From Micrococcales bacterium (lineage in GTDB: Bacteria; Actinomycetota; Actinomycetes; Actinomycetales; CAWJMD01): a stretch of DNA of 42,305 nt. A model generated the notes under the pieces. That model saw only the letters and a program-made list of their open reading frames with translations, had not been told where the DNA came from and made no database searches. The position numbers were made by a program, and so were the translations under genes. The stretch is taken from NCBI GenBank assembly GCA_002748415.1, contig PDSI01000063.1, forward strand, positions 1-42,305. Reading direction: 5' to 3'. Below are positions 24,711 to 36,414 of the stretch, in pieces; position 1 is the first letter of the stretch; each line of letters starts with the position of its first letter.

Positions 24711-24983
24711 TCACTCAGGCTGACCAGCGCCGATGACGTGCTCGACCACCACGAGCACCTGGTCGTTCTCGACGGACAGGAATCCACCGTCCACACGGAA
24801 CTTGCCGACCCGGGTGCCGTTGTCGCCCAACAGCTCGACGTCTCCCTCACCCAGGATGGCCAGCACCGGCGTGTGCCCACCCATGATGCCGATGTCACCT
24901 TCGACGGAACGGGCAATGACCTCTTTGGCCTGCCCAGCCCACACGCTTTCCTCGGCGGAGACCACCTCGACCTGAACCGTCAC
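24711..24983 (-). CDS. atpC: ATP synthase epsilon subunit AtpC (short form)
   Basis: A 90-residue epsilon subunit containing only the N-terminal beta-sandwich (EVVSAEESVWAGQAKEVIAR, GDIGIMGGHTPVLAIL, VDGGFLSVENDQVLVVVEHV). The C-terminal helical hairpin that usually extends epsilon to 120-140 residues, and that restrains ATP hydrolysis in many bacteria, is absent. No frame after the stop restores it. GTG 24983 follows AAGGTGA. Whether hydrolysis is held back by another part in this enzyme cannot be seen. Confidence 0.93.
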   Translation of the reverse strand: MTVQVEVVSAEESVWAGQAKEVIARSVEGDIGIMGGHTPVLAILGEGDVELLGDNGTRVGKFRVDGGFLSVENDQVLVVVEHVIGAGQPE

Positions 24984-25034
24984 ACGATCACCTTACCCGT
25001 CGTCCGACCCGGTTGCTTCCTGGTGACCGCCGGG

Positions 25035-26519
<1,485 letters not shown>

Positions 26520-27431
26520 CTAGTCGGTGCCGGTGGCAGCAAGCGCGTCCGCCCCGCCCACGATCTCGCTGATTTCCTGAGTGATCTCGGCCTGGCGGGC
26601 CTGGTTGGCCAACCGGGTGTACTTGTTGATGAGCTCTTCGGCGTTGTCGCTGGCCGATTTCATCGCCCGCTGCCGGGCCGCGTGTTCGCTGGCTGCCGCC
26701 TGCAAGTAGGCATTGAACAGCCGCGAATTGATGTAGCGGGGCAGCAGTCGCTCCAGTGCTTCGTCCGGGTTCGGTTCGAATTCGTACAGCGGCAGCAGCT
26801 GCGGCTTCGGCACCGCGGGCTCGTCGGTCTCCACCACCTCCAGCGGCAGCATCCGCACCGCGATCGGCTCCTGGCGCACCATCGAGATGAACTTGGTGTA
26901 GACGACGTGGATCTCGTCCACGCGCTCGGCCGGGTCCTCGGAGAGGAATGCGTCGATGAGGACGTCGCCGATCTCGTTCGCCTGGTCGAACCGCGGTTCC
27001 TCGGAGAATCCGGACCATTCCCGCACGGTGGGGCGGCGGCGGAACCGGTAGAAGGCGGCACCCTTGCGCCCGGACATGTACACCGCAGGTTCGACGTCGC
27101 GTTCCCGCAGCCACTCGATGAGCTGGTCGCTGGTGCGCAATACGTTGGCCGAATACGCCCCCGCCATACCGGCATCGGAGGTGAGGATCAGCACGGCGGC
27201 CCGGGTGACCCGCTCCCGTTCGGTCAGCAGCGGGTGGTCCATCTCACGCTTGTGACTGGCCAGTGCCGAGGCCGCCTTGGTGATCGCGGTGGCGTACGGC
27301 TCCGAGGCGTGCACCCTGGCCCTGGCTTTGGCGATCCGTGAGGTGGCGATCAGCTCGCGCGCACTGAAGATCTTCTTCATCGACGATGTCGACCTGATCC
27401 GGCCGCGATACTCACGTTGCTTGGCGCCCAC
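26520..27431 (-). CDS. atpG: ATP synthase gamma subunit AtpG
   Basis: A 303-residue central-stalk subunit. The N-terminal helix [21 protein letters not shown] and the C-terminal helix [21 protein letters not shown] (here [12 protein letters not shown]) form the coiled coil that turns in alpha3beta3. GTG 27431 follows GGAGGTAGGC. An insertion in the middle, including [20 protein letters not shown], resembles that of other actinobacterial gamma subunits. Confidence 0.97.
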   Translation of the reverse strand: MGAKQREYRGRIRSTSSMKKIFSARELIATSRIAKARARVHASEPYATAITKAASALASHKREMDHPLLTERERVTRAAVLILTSDAGMAGAYSANVLRTSDQLIEWLRERDVEPAVYMSGRKGAAFYRFRRRPTVREWSGFSEEPRFDQANEIGDVLIDAFLSEDPAERVDEIHVVYTKFISMVRQEPIAVRMLPLEVVETDEPAVPKPQLLPLYEFEPNPDEALERLLPRYINSRLFNAYLQAAASEHAARQRAMKSASDNAEELINKYTRLANQARQAEITQEISEIVGGADALAATGTD

Positions 27432-27501
27432 GCCTACCTCCTGTCAAGCCCTGTCGAACGGGTCGTTGTGCCACTGACTGGCATCCGTACTCAGACCTCG
27501 C

Positions 27502-29145
27502 TCACGAGCGCTGGACCACGATCTGCTCGGTGGCCCGCTTCTCTTCCTCGAGGGCCTCGACTTCGTCCTCATGGCCGGGCTGCGGTTCGTCCTCGTCCGG
27601 AGTGCGAGTGGCGTACGCCTTCTTGAAATGCTCGATCTCCTTCTCCAGCGTCGCCCGGGTGTCGTCCTCGAACTTGCTGGTCTCCTTGATGACCGACAAC
27701 ACCTCGGTGGACTGGCGCAGGTGCTCGAGGAACTCACCCTCCAGCTTGCGTACGTCGTTGACCGCGACATCGTCCAGCTGGCCGCTGGTCCCCAGCCAGA
27801 TGGAGACGACCTGTTCCTCCACCGGGAACGGGGAGTACTGGCCCTGCTTGAGGATCTCCATCAACCGCTCACCTCGGGACAGCTGCTGGCGGGACGCGGC
27901 GTCGAGATCGGAAGCGAACATCGCGAACGACTCCAGCGCCCGGTACTGAGCCAAATCGACCCGCAGCGAGCCCGCCACTTCTTTCATCGCCTTCACCTGG
28001 GCGGCGCCGCCGACCCGGGACACCGACACACCGACGTTGACCGCGGGGCGCTGGTTGGAGTTGAACAGATCGGACTCCAGGAAGATCTGCCCGTCGGTGA
28101 TGGAGATGACGTTGGTGGGGATGTAGGCCGACACGTCGTTGGCCTTGGTCTCGATCACCGGCAGCCCGGTCATCGACCCGGCGCCCATCTCGTCGGACAG
28201 CTTGGCGCAGCGCTCCAGCAGCCGGCTGTGCAGGTAGAACACGTCGCCGGGGTAAGCCTCGCGGCCCGGTGGGCGGCGCAGCAGCAGCGACACGGCCCGG
28301 TAGGCCTCGGCCTGCTTGGACAGGTCGTCGAAGATGATCAGGACGTGCTTGCCCTGGTACATCCAGTGCTGGCCGATGGCCGACCCGGCGTAGGGAGCCA
28401 GATACTTGTAGCCGGCGGAGTCCGATGCCGGTGCGGCCACGATGGTGGTGTACTCCAACGCCCCGGCTTCTTCCAGGGCGCCCCGCACGCCGGCGATGGT
28501 GGAGCCCTTCTGCCCGATGGCCACGTAAATGCAGCGCACCTGCTTGGTCGGGTCCCCGGTAGCCCAGAACTCTTTCTGGTTGATGATGGTGTCGATCGCG
28601 ATCGCGGTCTTGCCGGTCTGCCGGTCGCCGATGATCAGCTGCCGCTGCCCGCGCCCGATCGGGGTCATCGAGTCAATGGCCTTGATGCCGGTCTGCAGCG
28701 GCTCGTGCACCGACTTGCGCTGGATGACCGACGGCGCCTGCAATTCCAGGGCGCGGCTCTCGGAACTGACGATGTCGCCCAAGCCGTCGATGGCACGCCC
28801 CAGCGGGTCGACCACTCGGCCGAGGAAACCCTCGCCGACCGGAACGGAGAGGATCTCGCCGGTGCGCTTGACTTCCTGTCCTTCCTCGATGCCGTCGAAG
28901 TCGCCCAGGATGACCACACCGATGTCGCGCACGTCCAGGTTGAGTGCGAGACCGAGAGTGCCGTCCTCGAACTCGAGGAGTTCGTTGGCCATGACCCCGG
29001 GCAGGCCCTCCACGTGAGCGATGCCGTCACCGGCGTCGGCGACCCGGCCGACCTCGTCAGCACCGGCCTGCTCCGGCTGGTACGACTGGACGAAGGAGTC
29101 CAGGGCGCTCCGGATTTCGTCGGGGCGGATCGTCAACTCCGTCAT
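27502..29145 (-). CDS. atpA: ATP synthase alpha subunit AtpA
   Basis: A 547-residue non-catalytic F1 subunit. Walker A is GDRQTGKTA, with [16 protein letters not shown] as the Walker B region and [22 protein letters not shown] following. A charged C-terminal tail of roughly 35 residues, rich in Asp, Glu and Arg, extends beyond the conserved core as in other actinobacteria, where such extensions can limit hydrolysis. ATG 29145 has GAGGAG upstream. Confidence 0.98.
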   Translation of the reverse strand: MTELTIRPDEIRSALDSFVQSYQPEQAGADEVGRVADAGDGIAHVEGLPGVMANELLEFEDGTLGLALNLDVRDIGVVILGDFDGIEEGQEVKRTGEILSVPVGEGFLGRVVDPLGRAIDGLGDIVSSESRALELQAPSVIQRKSVHEPLQTGIKAIDSMTPIGRGQRQLIIGDRQTGKTAIAIDTIINQKEFWATGDPTKQVRCIYVAIGQKGSTIAGVRGALEEAGALEYTTIVAAPASDSAGYKYLAPYAGSAIGQHWMYQGKHVLIIFDDLSKQAEAYRAVSLLLRRPPGREAYPGDVFYLHSRLLERCAKLSDEMGAGSMTGLPVIETKANDVSAYIPTNVISITDGQIFLESDLFNSNQRPAVNVGVSVSRVGGAAQVKAMKEVAGSLRVDLAQYRALESFAMFASDLDAASRQQLSRGERLMEILKQGQYSPFPVEEQVVSIWLGTSGQLDDVAVNDVRKLEGEFLEHLRQSTEVLSVIKETSKFEDDTRATLEKEIEHFKKAYATRTPDEDEPQPGHEDEVEALEEEKRATEQIVVQRS

Positions 29146-29184
29146 TTCGTGCTCCTCGATCGTTTCGTGCAGTTCGGTTGCGGG

Positions 29185-29990
29185 TCAGCCGGCAACATTG
29201 CGTTCGGCCCGGTGCAGGCGGCTCAGGACCGAGCCGTCGATGATTTCGTCGCCGACCTGGATGCGCAGGCCACCGACGACCCCCGGATCCCGATCGATCT
29301 TCAGTTGGATCTCCCGGCCGTACATGTGCGCCAATACCTGGGCCAGCCGGGCCCGCTGCAGGTTGTCCAGATCGACGGGCGTGCTCACGATGGCCACCGA
29401 ACGCTGCCGGCGAGCGGCGATCACGGTACCGATGCGATCCATTGCCTCTTCCAGGCGACCGCGGGGACGTCGCACCGCGTGCTCGATCAGCGCGACGGCA
29501 TGCGGATTCGCCTTGTCGCCGATCAACGTCGTCGCCAGTTGGGCGCGAGCCTGTTCGGAGGCGGCACGATCGGTAAAGGCCGCGTACAGCCGGGCATCAC
29601 CGGCGAGGATCCGGGAGAACCGGAAGACCTGATCCTCCACCTCGTCCAGTGAGCCCTCGGCATCGGCCTGGGCGATGCGGGCACGCACCCCCAGGTCGTC
29701 CATCGCATCGCCGAGATCGCGTGCGCTGGACCACCGCGAGGACACCAACCCGCGAATAACGTCGAGGGTGGCCTCGGAGACCTTGCCGTCCAGCAGCCGC
29801 TGGGCCAGGCCCACCTTGGCCTCACCGTCCAAGTTGGGATCGGTCAGGGTACGGCGAAGCTGCGCCGAGGATCCGAGCACTCCAGCAACGGAGAACAGCC
29901 CACCGGCCAGATCGGCTCCCCCGCCCTGCTCGAGCTTGCCGTCGAGCCGCTGCTGGGCGCGGTGCAGGGAGTCGGCGCTGGCACCTCGCA

Positions 29991-29991
<1 letters not shown>
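29185..29991 (-). CDS. atpH: ATP synthase delta subunit AtpH
   Basis: A 268-residue peripheral-stalk subunit, the usual length for non-fused actinobacterial delta. The N-terminal helical region includes GGLFSVAGVLGSSAQLRRTL, and the C-terminus carries VGGLRIQVGDEIIDGSVLSRL, the family's end motif. It is not fused to a b-type domain as in mycobacteria. ATG 29991 overlaps the atpF stop by one base; the TTG one codon earlier is less likely. Confidence 0.94.
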
Positions 29992-30884
<893 letters not shown>

Positions 30885-30891
30885 CTATCGG

Positions 30892-31686
30892 TCAGTGCTC
30901 ATCGGCCAGCGACCCGGCTATGTAGAACGCGGTGAGCAGCACGAAGACGTAGGCCTGCAATGCCTGCACCAGCAGTTCGAAGAACGTCATGATGATCGCC
31001 ATCGCAAACGAGGCCACTCCGGCCAGCTTGACGACGCCCGCACCCTCCAGCAGCAGGTATTCGGCGCCGAGCATGAACACCAGCAGCATCATATGGCCGG
31101 CGAACATGTTGGCGAACAACCGGACGGCCAGGGTGAGCGGGCGGGTGATGAAGAAGGTGATCAGTTCCAGCAGATACACCATGGGGGCGATCCAGCCGGG
31201 TACGCCCGGGGGCATGAGGCTGGCGAAGTACCCGCCCAGGCCGCGGCGCCGGATGCCCACGTAGTGGTAGACCACGAACGTGATCAGGGTCAGCACGATC
31301 GGGAAGCCGATGCGGCTCATGGTGGGGAACTGGACCGGCGGGATGATGCCGAACACGTTGTTCACCAAGATGAGCATGAACTGGGTCAACAGCAGCGGCA
31401 GGAACGCGCGGAAGTTCTTCTCGCCCAGCAGGTCGATCGCGACTCCGTCGCGGATGAAGTCGTACACCGACTCCAGCAGGTACTGGCCCTTGGTAGGTAC
31501 CACCTGCATGCGCCGGGACACCAGCACGAACGGGATCGCGATGAGCACCACCGACAGCAGAATCACGATCATCGAGCGAGTGATCGCGGTATTGCCGTCG
31601 GTGCCGAACAACGGCTGCCAGAAATCCGCTGCAGACGGAGGGGTGAAACCGCCTTCCGACTCCGCCGTGATGACGCTCAACCCCAC
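30892..31686 (-). CDS. atpB: ATP synthase a subunit AtpB
   Basis: A 264-residue membrane subunit that forms the proton half-channels. The essential Arg lies in [18 protein letters not shown]; five or six membrane segments are evident, and a C-terminal segment holds [18 protein letters not shown] 31686 overlaps the end of atpZ by 10 bases. The gap to atpE is 83 bases. Confidence 0.96.
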   Translation of the reverse strand: MGLSVITAESEGGFTPPSAADFWQPLFGTDGNTAITRSMIVILLSVVLIAIPFVLVSRRMQVVPTKGQYLLESVYDFIRDGVAIDLLGEKNFRAFLPLLLTQFMLILVNNVFGIIPPVQFPTMSRIGFPIVLTLITFVVYHYVGIRRRGLGGYFASLMPPGVPGWIAPMVYLLELITFFITRPLTLAVRLFANMFAGHMMLLVFMLGAEYLLLEGAGVVKLAGVASFAMAIIMTFFELLVQALQAYVFVLLTAFYIAGSLADEH

Positions 31687-31970
31687 TGTGCCTCCTCAAG
31701 TTCAACCGGCGACGCCGCCCCACTTGATCCCCGAGCGTAGCGGACCCAAATCACGTACCCGGACAGCGCCAGGCACGACAGGACGACAACCGGCAGGATC
31801 AACGTGAATCCAGTCACATTTGCGGCGACGACACCGAGTACGGCCCCCAGCAGGGCCCCAGCCAGCAGGTAAGACAGGGCATTCCAGCCTTGCGCCTGTT
31901 CCTGCCAGTTCCCGCCGGGCTGCTGACCGGCCCGCGAGGGCTCTGCCGGCATCGCTGGTTCACCGTTCAT
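31677..31970 (-). CDS. AtpZ/AtpI-like small membrane protein
   Basis: A 97-residue protein with a Pro/Gly/Gln-rich N-terminus, then two membrane segments (SYLLAGALLGAVLGVVAA and LILPVVVLSCLALSGYVIWV). It resembles the AtpZ group encoded before atpB, thought to help assembly or magnesium supply of the Fo part. ATG 31970 overlaps the stop of the upstream atpI gene as ATGA, which fixes the start. Confidence 0.8.
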   Translation of the reverse strand: MNGEPAMPAEPSRAGQQPGGNWQEQAQGWNALSYLLAGALLGAVLGVVAANVTGFTLILPVVVLSCLALSGYVIWVRYARGSSGAASPVELEEAQWG

Positions 31971-32407
31971 CGCCGACCCACCTGTGCGGCGGAAAACATC
32001 AACTGAGGCCGCGAACGCAGCACCGATCGCAGATGCGCGGCCAACCAAAGAACAGTCAACCCGGTCATCGTCCCGCCAAGAACCTCAGGAGAGAACAGCG
32101 CTGAATCGCGAGCCTGCAGCAACAGCGCCAGCGCGCCCACGTGGCTGCCGTACACCAGCAGCGCCAAGCCGAGACTCAGCTGGGCGGCAGTCACCGTCAG
32201 CAGCTCTTGCAGCATCGCCAGACTGGCTATAGCCGTGACAATGACCACAGTGGCCACCACGGCAGAGAACCCGGCGTGTTCGCCGATGAATACGCTGCAG
32301 CCCAGCCCGGCCAGACAACCGGCGGCCAGCACGGGTGCCAGTACTTCCCGCACCAAGGTGTGCGCGGCAGAACGGTGTGCCGGACGCGACGCGTGTGCAG
32401 AGAACAT
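31967..32407 (-). CDS. atpI: AtpI-like ATP synthase protein I
   Basis: A 146-residue membrane protein with four predicted segments (for example VLAAGCLAGLGCSVFIG, VVATVVIVTAIASLAML and LSLGLALLVYGSHVGALAL). First gene of the ATP synthase operon, at the position of Rv1303 in mycobacteria. AtpI helps c-ring assembly in some bacteria. It is separated from wecA by 83 bases, so the operon promoter probably lies there; I could not resolve it with confidence. Confidence 0.8.
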   Translation of the reverse strand: MFSAHASRPAHRSAAHTLVREVLAPVLAAGCLAGLGCSVFIGEHAGFSAVVATVVIVTAIASLAMLQELLTVTAAQLSLGLALLVYGSHVGALALLLQARDSALFSPEVLGGTMTGLTVLWLAAHLRSVLRSRPQLMFSAAQVGRR

Positions 32408-32490
32408 CGTTGTGTTTTCACCAGGCTTGTGAGCGGGATAGCGAGATCGAACCTATCATGACGTGCCCTGTCCGCCGGGAGTGAGAGACG

Positions 32491-33597
32491 TCACCACAGC
32501 CGCGGAGGACCCGCGGCTGCGCGCAGGTTCGGCCCGAACGTCAGCGCCGCGGCGGCCAGGATGGCCGCGGCCCACACCGGCAGCAGGAGGAGCAGCGGGA
32601 CGAACGCGGTCAGCACCGCCCCGAAAGACAGAATGGCCGTCCACAGGTACATCACCCACACCGCCCGCGGATGGGAGTGGCCCAGGTCCAGCAGCCGGTG
32701 GTGCAGGTGCTGGCGATCAGCCGCGAACGGCGATTGACCGCGGGCGGTCCGCCGCACCACGGCCAGGAACAGGTCCACCAGCGGCAACATGAGCACGGCC
32801 AGCGGCAGCAACACGGGGAAGAAGACCGGCGCGATGCGGGCCCGGGACACCATCACCGGGTCCACCTGCCCGGTGACCGACACTGCCGAGGCCGCCAGCA
32901 GCAGGCCGATCAGCAGAGCACCCGAATCACCCATGAAGATCTTCGCGGGATGCAGGTTGTGCGGCAAGAAACCGACACAGCAGCCCACCAGCGCGGCGGC
33001 CACCACGGAGCCGAGACTGGAGTAGTCCAGTGGGGATGCCTCGCGACTGAGCAGGTAGGTGTAGACGAACAAGGCACTGGCACCGATGCCCACCACCCCG
33101 GCCGCCAGCCCGTCCAGCCCGTCGACGAAGTTGACCGCGTTCATGGTCACCACCACGCTCAACACCGTCAATACCAGGAACAGCCCACCGGAGCCCACCG
33201 TCACCCCGCCCAGCGGCAAGGTCACCAACTGCACCCCCTGCCAGGCCATCAGCCCGCCGGCCAGGACCTGCCCGGCCAGCTTGGTGAACGGGTCCAGGTC
33301 GAACACATCGTCGAGCGCACCGACCAGGCACACCAGCGCGGCCGCGGCCAGCACCCCCCAGGCGGGCCGCCCGTCGAACAGCGCGCGCAGGAACGGGGAC
33401 CCGCTGGCCACCAGGAACGCCACGGCCAGCCCGGCGAACATGGCCACCCCGCCCAGTCGTGGCACCGGCGCTGCGTGCACATCGCGGTCCCGCAACGGGG
33501 TCAGCGCACCGATGCGGTGGGCCAGCAACCGCACCAACGGTGTGCTCAGGTAGGTGACCCCGGCTGCCACCAGCATGATGAGCAGGTACCAGGTCAC
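32491..33597 (-). CDS. wecA: WecA-type undecaprenyl-phosphate sugar-1-phosphate transferase
   Basis: A 368-residue polytopic enzyme of the MraY/WecA family. It moves a UDP-N-acetylhexosamine-1-phosphate (probably GlcNAc) to a polyprenyl phosphate and so starts a surface glycan; in mycobacteria the homologue starts arabinogalactan. About eleven membrane segments. Motifs: GALDDVFDLDPF, NFVDGLDGLAAG, KIFMGDSGALLIG, and the cytoplasmic HLHHRLLDLGHS (His motif). GTG 33597 is the start. It lies 36 bases after the threonylcarbamoyl-AMP synthase gene and downstream of the glycan cassette. A perfect 9-bp hairpin at 32497-32505/32511-32519 overlaps its last codons. Confidence 0.9.
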   Translation of the reverse strand: MTWYLLIMLVAAGVTYLSTPLVRLLAHRIGALTPLRDRDVHAAPVPRLGGVAMFAGLAVAFLVASGSPFLRALFDGRPAWGVLAAAALVCLVGALDDVFDLDPFTKLAGQVLAGGLMAWQGVQLVTLPLGGVTVGSGGLFLVLTVLSVVVTMNAVNFVDGLDGLAAGVVGIGASALFVYTYLLSREASPLDYSSLGSVVAAALVGCCVGFLPHNLHPAKIFMGDSGALLIGLLLAASAVSVTGQVDPVMVSRARIAPVFFPVLLPLAVLMLPLVDLFLAVVRRTARGQSPFAADRQHLHHRLLDLGHSHPRAVWVMYLWTAILSFGAVLTAFVPLLLLLPVWAAAILAAAALTFGPNLRAAAGPPRLW

Positions 33598-33633
33598 GGT
33601 TCAGCTCGTCTCCTCCACACGGTGCCGGCGTCC

Positions 33634-34266
33634 TCAGCGGGCCGCGAACCCGGCCGTGGCGCGGACCTCGGCCTCGGTGAGATGCCCGGCGCGCAGCACC
33701 ACCGGCTCCTCCCCGGTGGCGTCGACGACGGTGGAAGCAGTCCCCACCGGCAGTTCGCCCGCCTCCAGATAGATGCTGACCGACTCTCCCAGTTGTTTGC
33801 GCGTCTCGGCGGCGGTGGTGCCGGTGGGATATCCGGTGAGGTTGGCGCTGCTGACCGCCAGCGGGCCGGTGGCCCGGATCAGGTCCTGGGCGGCCGGATG
33901 GTCCGGAATCCGCAGGGCCACCGTGCCGCTGGTCTCGCCCAGGTCCCAGTACAGGCTGGGCTGAGCCGCCACCACCAGGGTCAGGCCGCCCGGCCAGTAC
34001 GCTTCGGTGAGAGCAAGCACCCAGTCCGGCAACGGTTGGGCCAGGGCGGCCATCATCGCCGGGGAGGCGACCAGCACCGGTGGCGGCATCGTCCGGCCGC
34101 GGCCCTTGGCCGCCAGCAACCGTTCCACCGCCTCCGGGCTGAACGCGTCGGCGCCGATGCCGTAGACGGTGTCGGTGGGCAGCACCACCAGTTCGCCACC
34201 GGCCACCGCGGCGGCCGCCATCCGGACCCCGTGCCTCAGCCCGTCCTCGCTGCGGCAGTCGTACAT
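33634..34266 (-). CDS. tsaC: L-threonylcarbamoyladenylate synthase (TsaC/Sua5/YrdC family)
   Basis: A 210-residue enzyme that makes threonylcarbamoyl-AMP for the t6A modification of tRNA. Family motifs are LPTDTVYGIGADA, WPGGLTLVV, TVALRIPDH, AVSSANLTGYPTG and STVVDATG. It is the short form without the C-terminal Sua5 domain. I prefer ATG 34266 because GGTGAG is well spaced; GTG 34275 would add three residues. Only 13 bases separate it from the wzt stop, so it is probably read from the glycan operon too. Confidence 0.92.
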   Translation of the reverse strand: MYDCRSEDGLRHGVRMAAAAVAGGELVVLPTDTVYGIGADAFSPEAVERLLAAKGRGRTMPPPVLVASPAMMAALAQPLPDWVLALTEAYWPGGLTLVVAAQPSLYWDLGETSGTVALRIPDHPAAQDLIRATGPLAVSSANLTGYPTGTTAAETRKQLGESVSIYLEAGELPVGTASTVVDATGEEPVVLRAGHLTEAEVRATAGFAAR

Positions 34267-34279
34267 CAAGCTCACCGGC

Positions 34280-35479
34280 TCAGTGTCCCACCGTCACCGG
34301 GACGTCCAGGTAGCCCACGCTGTCGCCGCGGGAGGTCACCTGCAGCATCAGGCCCTGTGGCAGCCGGTGGATCTCGCCGCCGCCGGCCTCGGCGACGGCG
34401 CCGTGCACGAAGTACTCTCCCTCGCCGAGCGGAAGGTCGGGCAGCTGGAAGGTGATCTCCCGCTGTTGTCCGGCCGGCACGTCCGGCACGTCCGCGCCCA
34501 GCAGGCCGGTGTGCGTGCCGAAGACGTTGTGCCCCAACGGGGTGTCGATGCCGATACCGAGCACCCAGTTGGCCAGGTCGTCGTGCGCGGCCACCCGCAC
34601 GGTCAGCGCCAGCGAATCGCCCGGTCGCAACCGGCACCGGCCCTCGACCGTATCTGCGGCGCGCACCGAAACCACCTCGGCCCGGGTACCGGCCACACCC
34701 CGGGCCTGCTCCTCGGCCCGGCGTGCGGTCTCGTAGTCGTCACGCAGGCGGCGCAACGCATCCCGCGGCGGGCCGTCCTCGACCACATGGCCCGCCTCGA
34801 GCACCACCGCACGGTCGCACAGTTCGGCCACCTGGCCCAAGGCGTGGGAGACCAGCACAATAGTGCGCCCCTCACGCTGGAAGGTGCGGATGCGGTCCAT
34901 GCACTTGCGCTGGAACGGCTCGTCGCCCACGGCCAGCACCTCATCGACCAGCAGCACGTCCGGGTCCACGTGCACGGCGACGGCGAACGCCAGCCGCACG
35001 TACATACCGGAGGAGTAGAACTTGACCTGGGTATCGATGAACTTCTCGATGCCGGAGAAGGCAACGATGTCGTCGAAGTACTCGTCGGTCTGGGCCTGGG
35101 TGAGGCCGAGAATGGAAGCGTTGAGGTAGACGTTCTCGCGGCCGGTGAGGTCGGGGTGGAAACCGGCACCCAGTTCCAGGAGGGCGGCCAGCCGCCCCCG
35201 GCGGTGCACGGTACCGCTGGTGGGCTGGATGATGCCGCCGATGGTCTTCAGCAGCGTCGATTTGCCGGAACCGTTCGGGCCGACCAGACCGATGGTGCTG
35301 CCGGCGGGGACGTCGAGGCTGACGTGGCGCAGTGCCCAGAACGAGTCCTTGTGCCGCTGGGAAGCGGCGAAGTTGGTGACCCGGTCCTTCAGCGACTTGT
35401 CCTTGCGCAGCACGAACCGTTTGGACACATCCCGGACCTGGATGACATCCGGGACCCCGCTGCCGGCCTGCCCGCCCAT
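34280..35479 (-). CDS. wzt: Polysaccharide ABC exporter ATPase Wzt with C-terminal carbohydrate-binding-type domain
   Basis: A 399-residue ATPase of the Wzt/TagH type. Walker A is GPNGSGKST (67-75), the signature FYSSGMYVRLAFA starts at 154, Walker B is VLLVDEVLAVGDE (175-187), and SHALGQV gives the switch His212. Residues 265-399 form an extra beta-rich domain resembling Wzt-C, which in E. coli O8/O9a recognises the capped end of the glycan before export. ATG 35479 overlaps the wzm stop by one base (TGATG). The tail makes a terminator-recognising mechanism plausible; the ligand is not predictable. Confidence 0.9.
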   Translation of the reverse strand: MGGQAGSGVPDVIQVRDVSKRFVLRKDKSLKDRVTNFAASQRHKDSFWALRHVSLDVPAGSTIGLVGPNGSGKSTLLKTIGGIIQPTSGTVHRRGRLAALLELGAGFHPDLTGRENVYLNASILGLTQAQTDEYFDDIVAFSGIEKFIDTQVKFYSSGMYVRLAFAVAVHVDPDVLLVDEVLAVGDEPFQRKCMDRIRTFQREGRTIVLVSHALGQVAELCDRAVVLEAGHVVEDGPPRDALRRLRDDYETARRAEEQARGVAGTRAEVVSVRAADTVEGRCRLRPGDSLALTVRVAAHDDLANWVLGIGIDTPLGHNVFGTHTGLLGADVPDVPAGQQREITFQLPDLPLGEGEYFVHGAVAEAGGGEIHRLPQGLMLQVTSRGDSVGYLDVPVTVGH

Positions 35480-36414
35480 CACAGTTCCTGCGCCATCGAC
35501 CCGGACAACCGGGCGAACACCCGCTGGGCGACGAACAACCCCACCAGGCCGACGAGCGTGGCCAGGAGCAGCCGGGTGGCCAGGTGGTCCGGGATCGGCT
35601 GCCCGGTGCCGGCCACCCAGAACGTCTGTTGCATGCCGAGCACGGCCAGCGTCACCGGATTCGCCAGGTACAGTTCCTGCAGCCACGGCAGGTTTTCCAG
35701 CTGCTGTCGCACCAGTGCCCAGGAGTACAGGGTCGGGGTGGCCCAGAAGCCCACCATCAGCACCACTTCCACCAGATACTGCACATCCCGCAGGTAGACG
35801 TTCCAGGCCGACAGCACCAGTGCCAGCGCCAGCGACCAGACCACCACCACCACTGTCGCCAGCGGGAAGTAGACCCACCGGAAACCCAGCGGGAAGGCGC
35901 CGAGCACCGCGGTCGCGACGACGAGGATGCCCAGCTGGATGGCGTAATTCACCAACGACGAACCGAGCACCGACAGCGGGAATACCTCCCTGGGCAGCGA
36001 GACCTTTTTCACCAGGCCGGCGTTGGTGATGATCGAGTTGGTTCCCGCGGTCACCACCTCGGTGAACAGGCCCCAGATGGCAAGACCGGTGAACACGTAG
36101 ATGGCGAAGTCGGGGATCGCCCGCTGCGCCCCGAGGAACTTGCCGATGGCCACGTAGTACACGGTCAGCAACGCCAGCGGTCGCAGCATGGTCCAAACCA
36201 GGCCGAGGGCGCTGTCCTTGTACCGGACCTTCAGTTCACGTTTGACCAGCAACCCCAACAGTTCCCGGTAGCCCCACACATCGCGCAGCGACCGGGCGGT
36301 GCCGGCCAGCACGCCGGATGTGCCGCCCACCAGCACCATCGGCTCGGTGCGCAGCCGGGCCAGCCGGTCTTCGGCCGGATGCGGGGTGGCGCCCTCGGCG
36401 GCAGTGGCGCTCAT
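35479..36414 (-). CDS. wzm: Polysaccharide ABC exporter permease Wzm
   Basis: A 311-residue ABC-2 type permease with six membrane segments and the family start VWGYRELLGLLVKRELKVRY, then KDSALGLVWTMLRPL. It exports a lipid-linked glycan across the membrane with Wzt. Homologues include the galactan exporter subunit of mycobacteria and teichoic acid permeases. ATG 36414 overlaps the upstream glycosyltransferase stop as ATGA. Confidence 0.92.
   Translation of the reverse strand: MSATAAEGATPHPAEDRLARLRTEPMVLVGGTSGVLAGTARSLRDVWGYRELLGLLVKRELKVRYKDSALGLVWTMLRPLALLTVYYVAIGKFLGAQRAIPDFAIYVFTGLAIWGLFTEVVTAGTNSIITNAGLVKKVSLPREVFPLSVLGSSLVNYAIQLGILVVATAVLGAFPLGFRWVYFPLATVVVVVWSLALALVLSAWNVYLRDVQYLVEVVLMVGFWATPTLYSWALVRQQLENLPWLQELYLANPVTLAVLGMQQTFWVAGTGQPIPDHLATRLLLATLVGLVGLFVAQRVFARLSGSMAQEL

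Noticed and set aside
24685..24760. Frameshift that would restore a full-length AtpC
   Set aside because: None of the downstream frames encodes the epsilon helical hairpin, and the DUF2550 gene begins 26 bases after the stop.
32497..32519. 9-bp perfect hairpin at the end of wecA as a firm terminator
   Set aside because: It lies within the last codons and has no T run; it could be chance in GC-rich coding sequence, so it is only mentioned under wecA.
32671..34455. 594-codon plus-strand frame opposite wecA and tsaC
   Set aside because: Composition rich in His, Gln, Arg and Gly is typical of an antisense shadow; the minus-strand genes have clear motifs.
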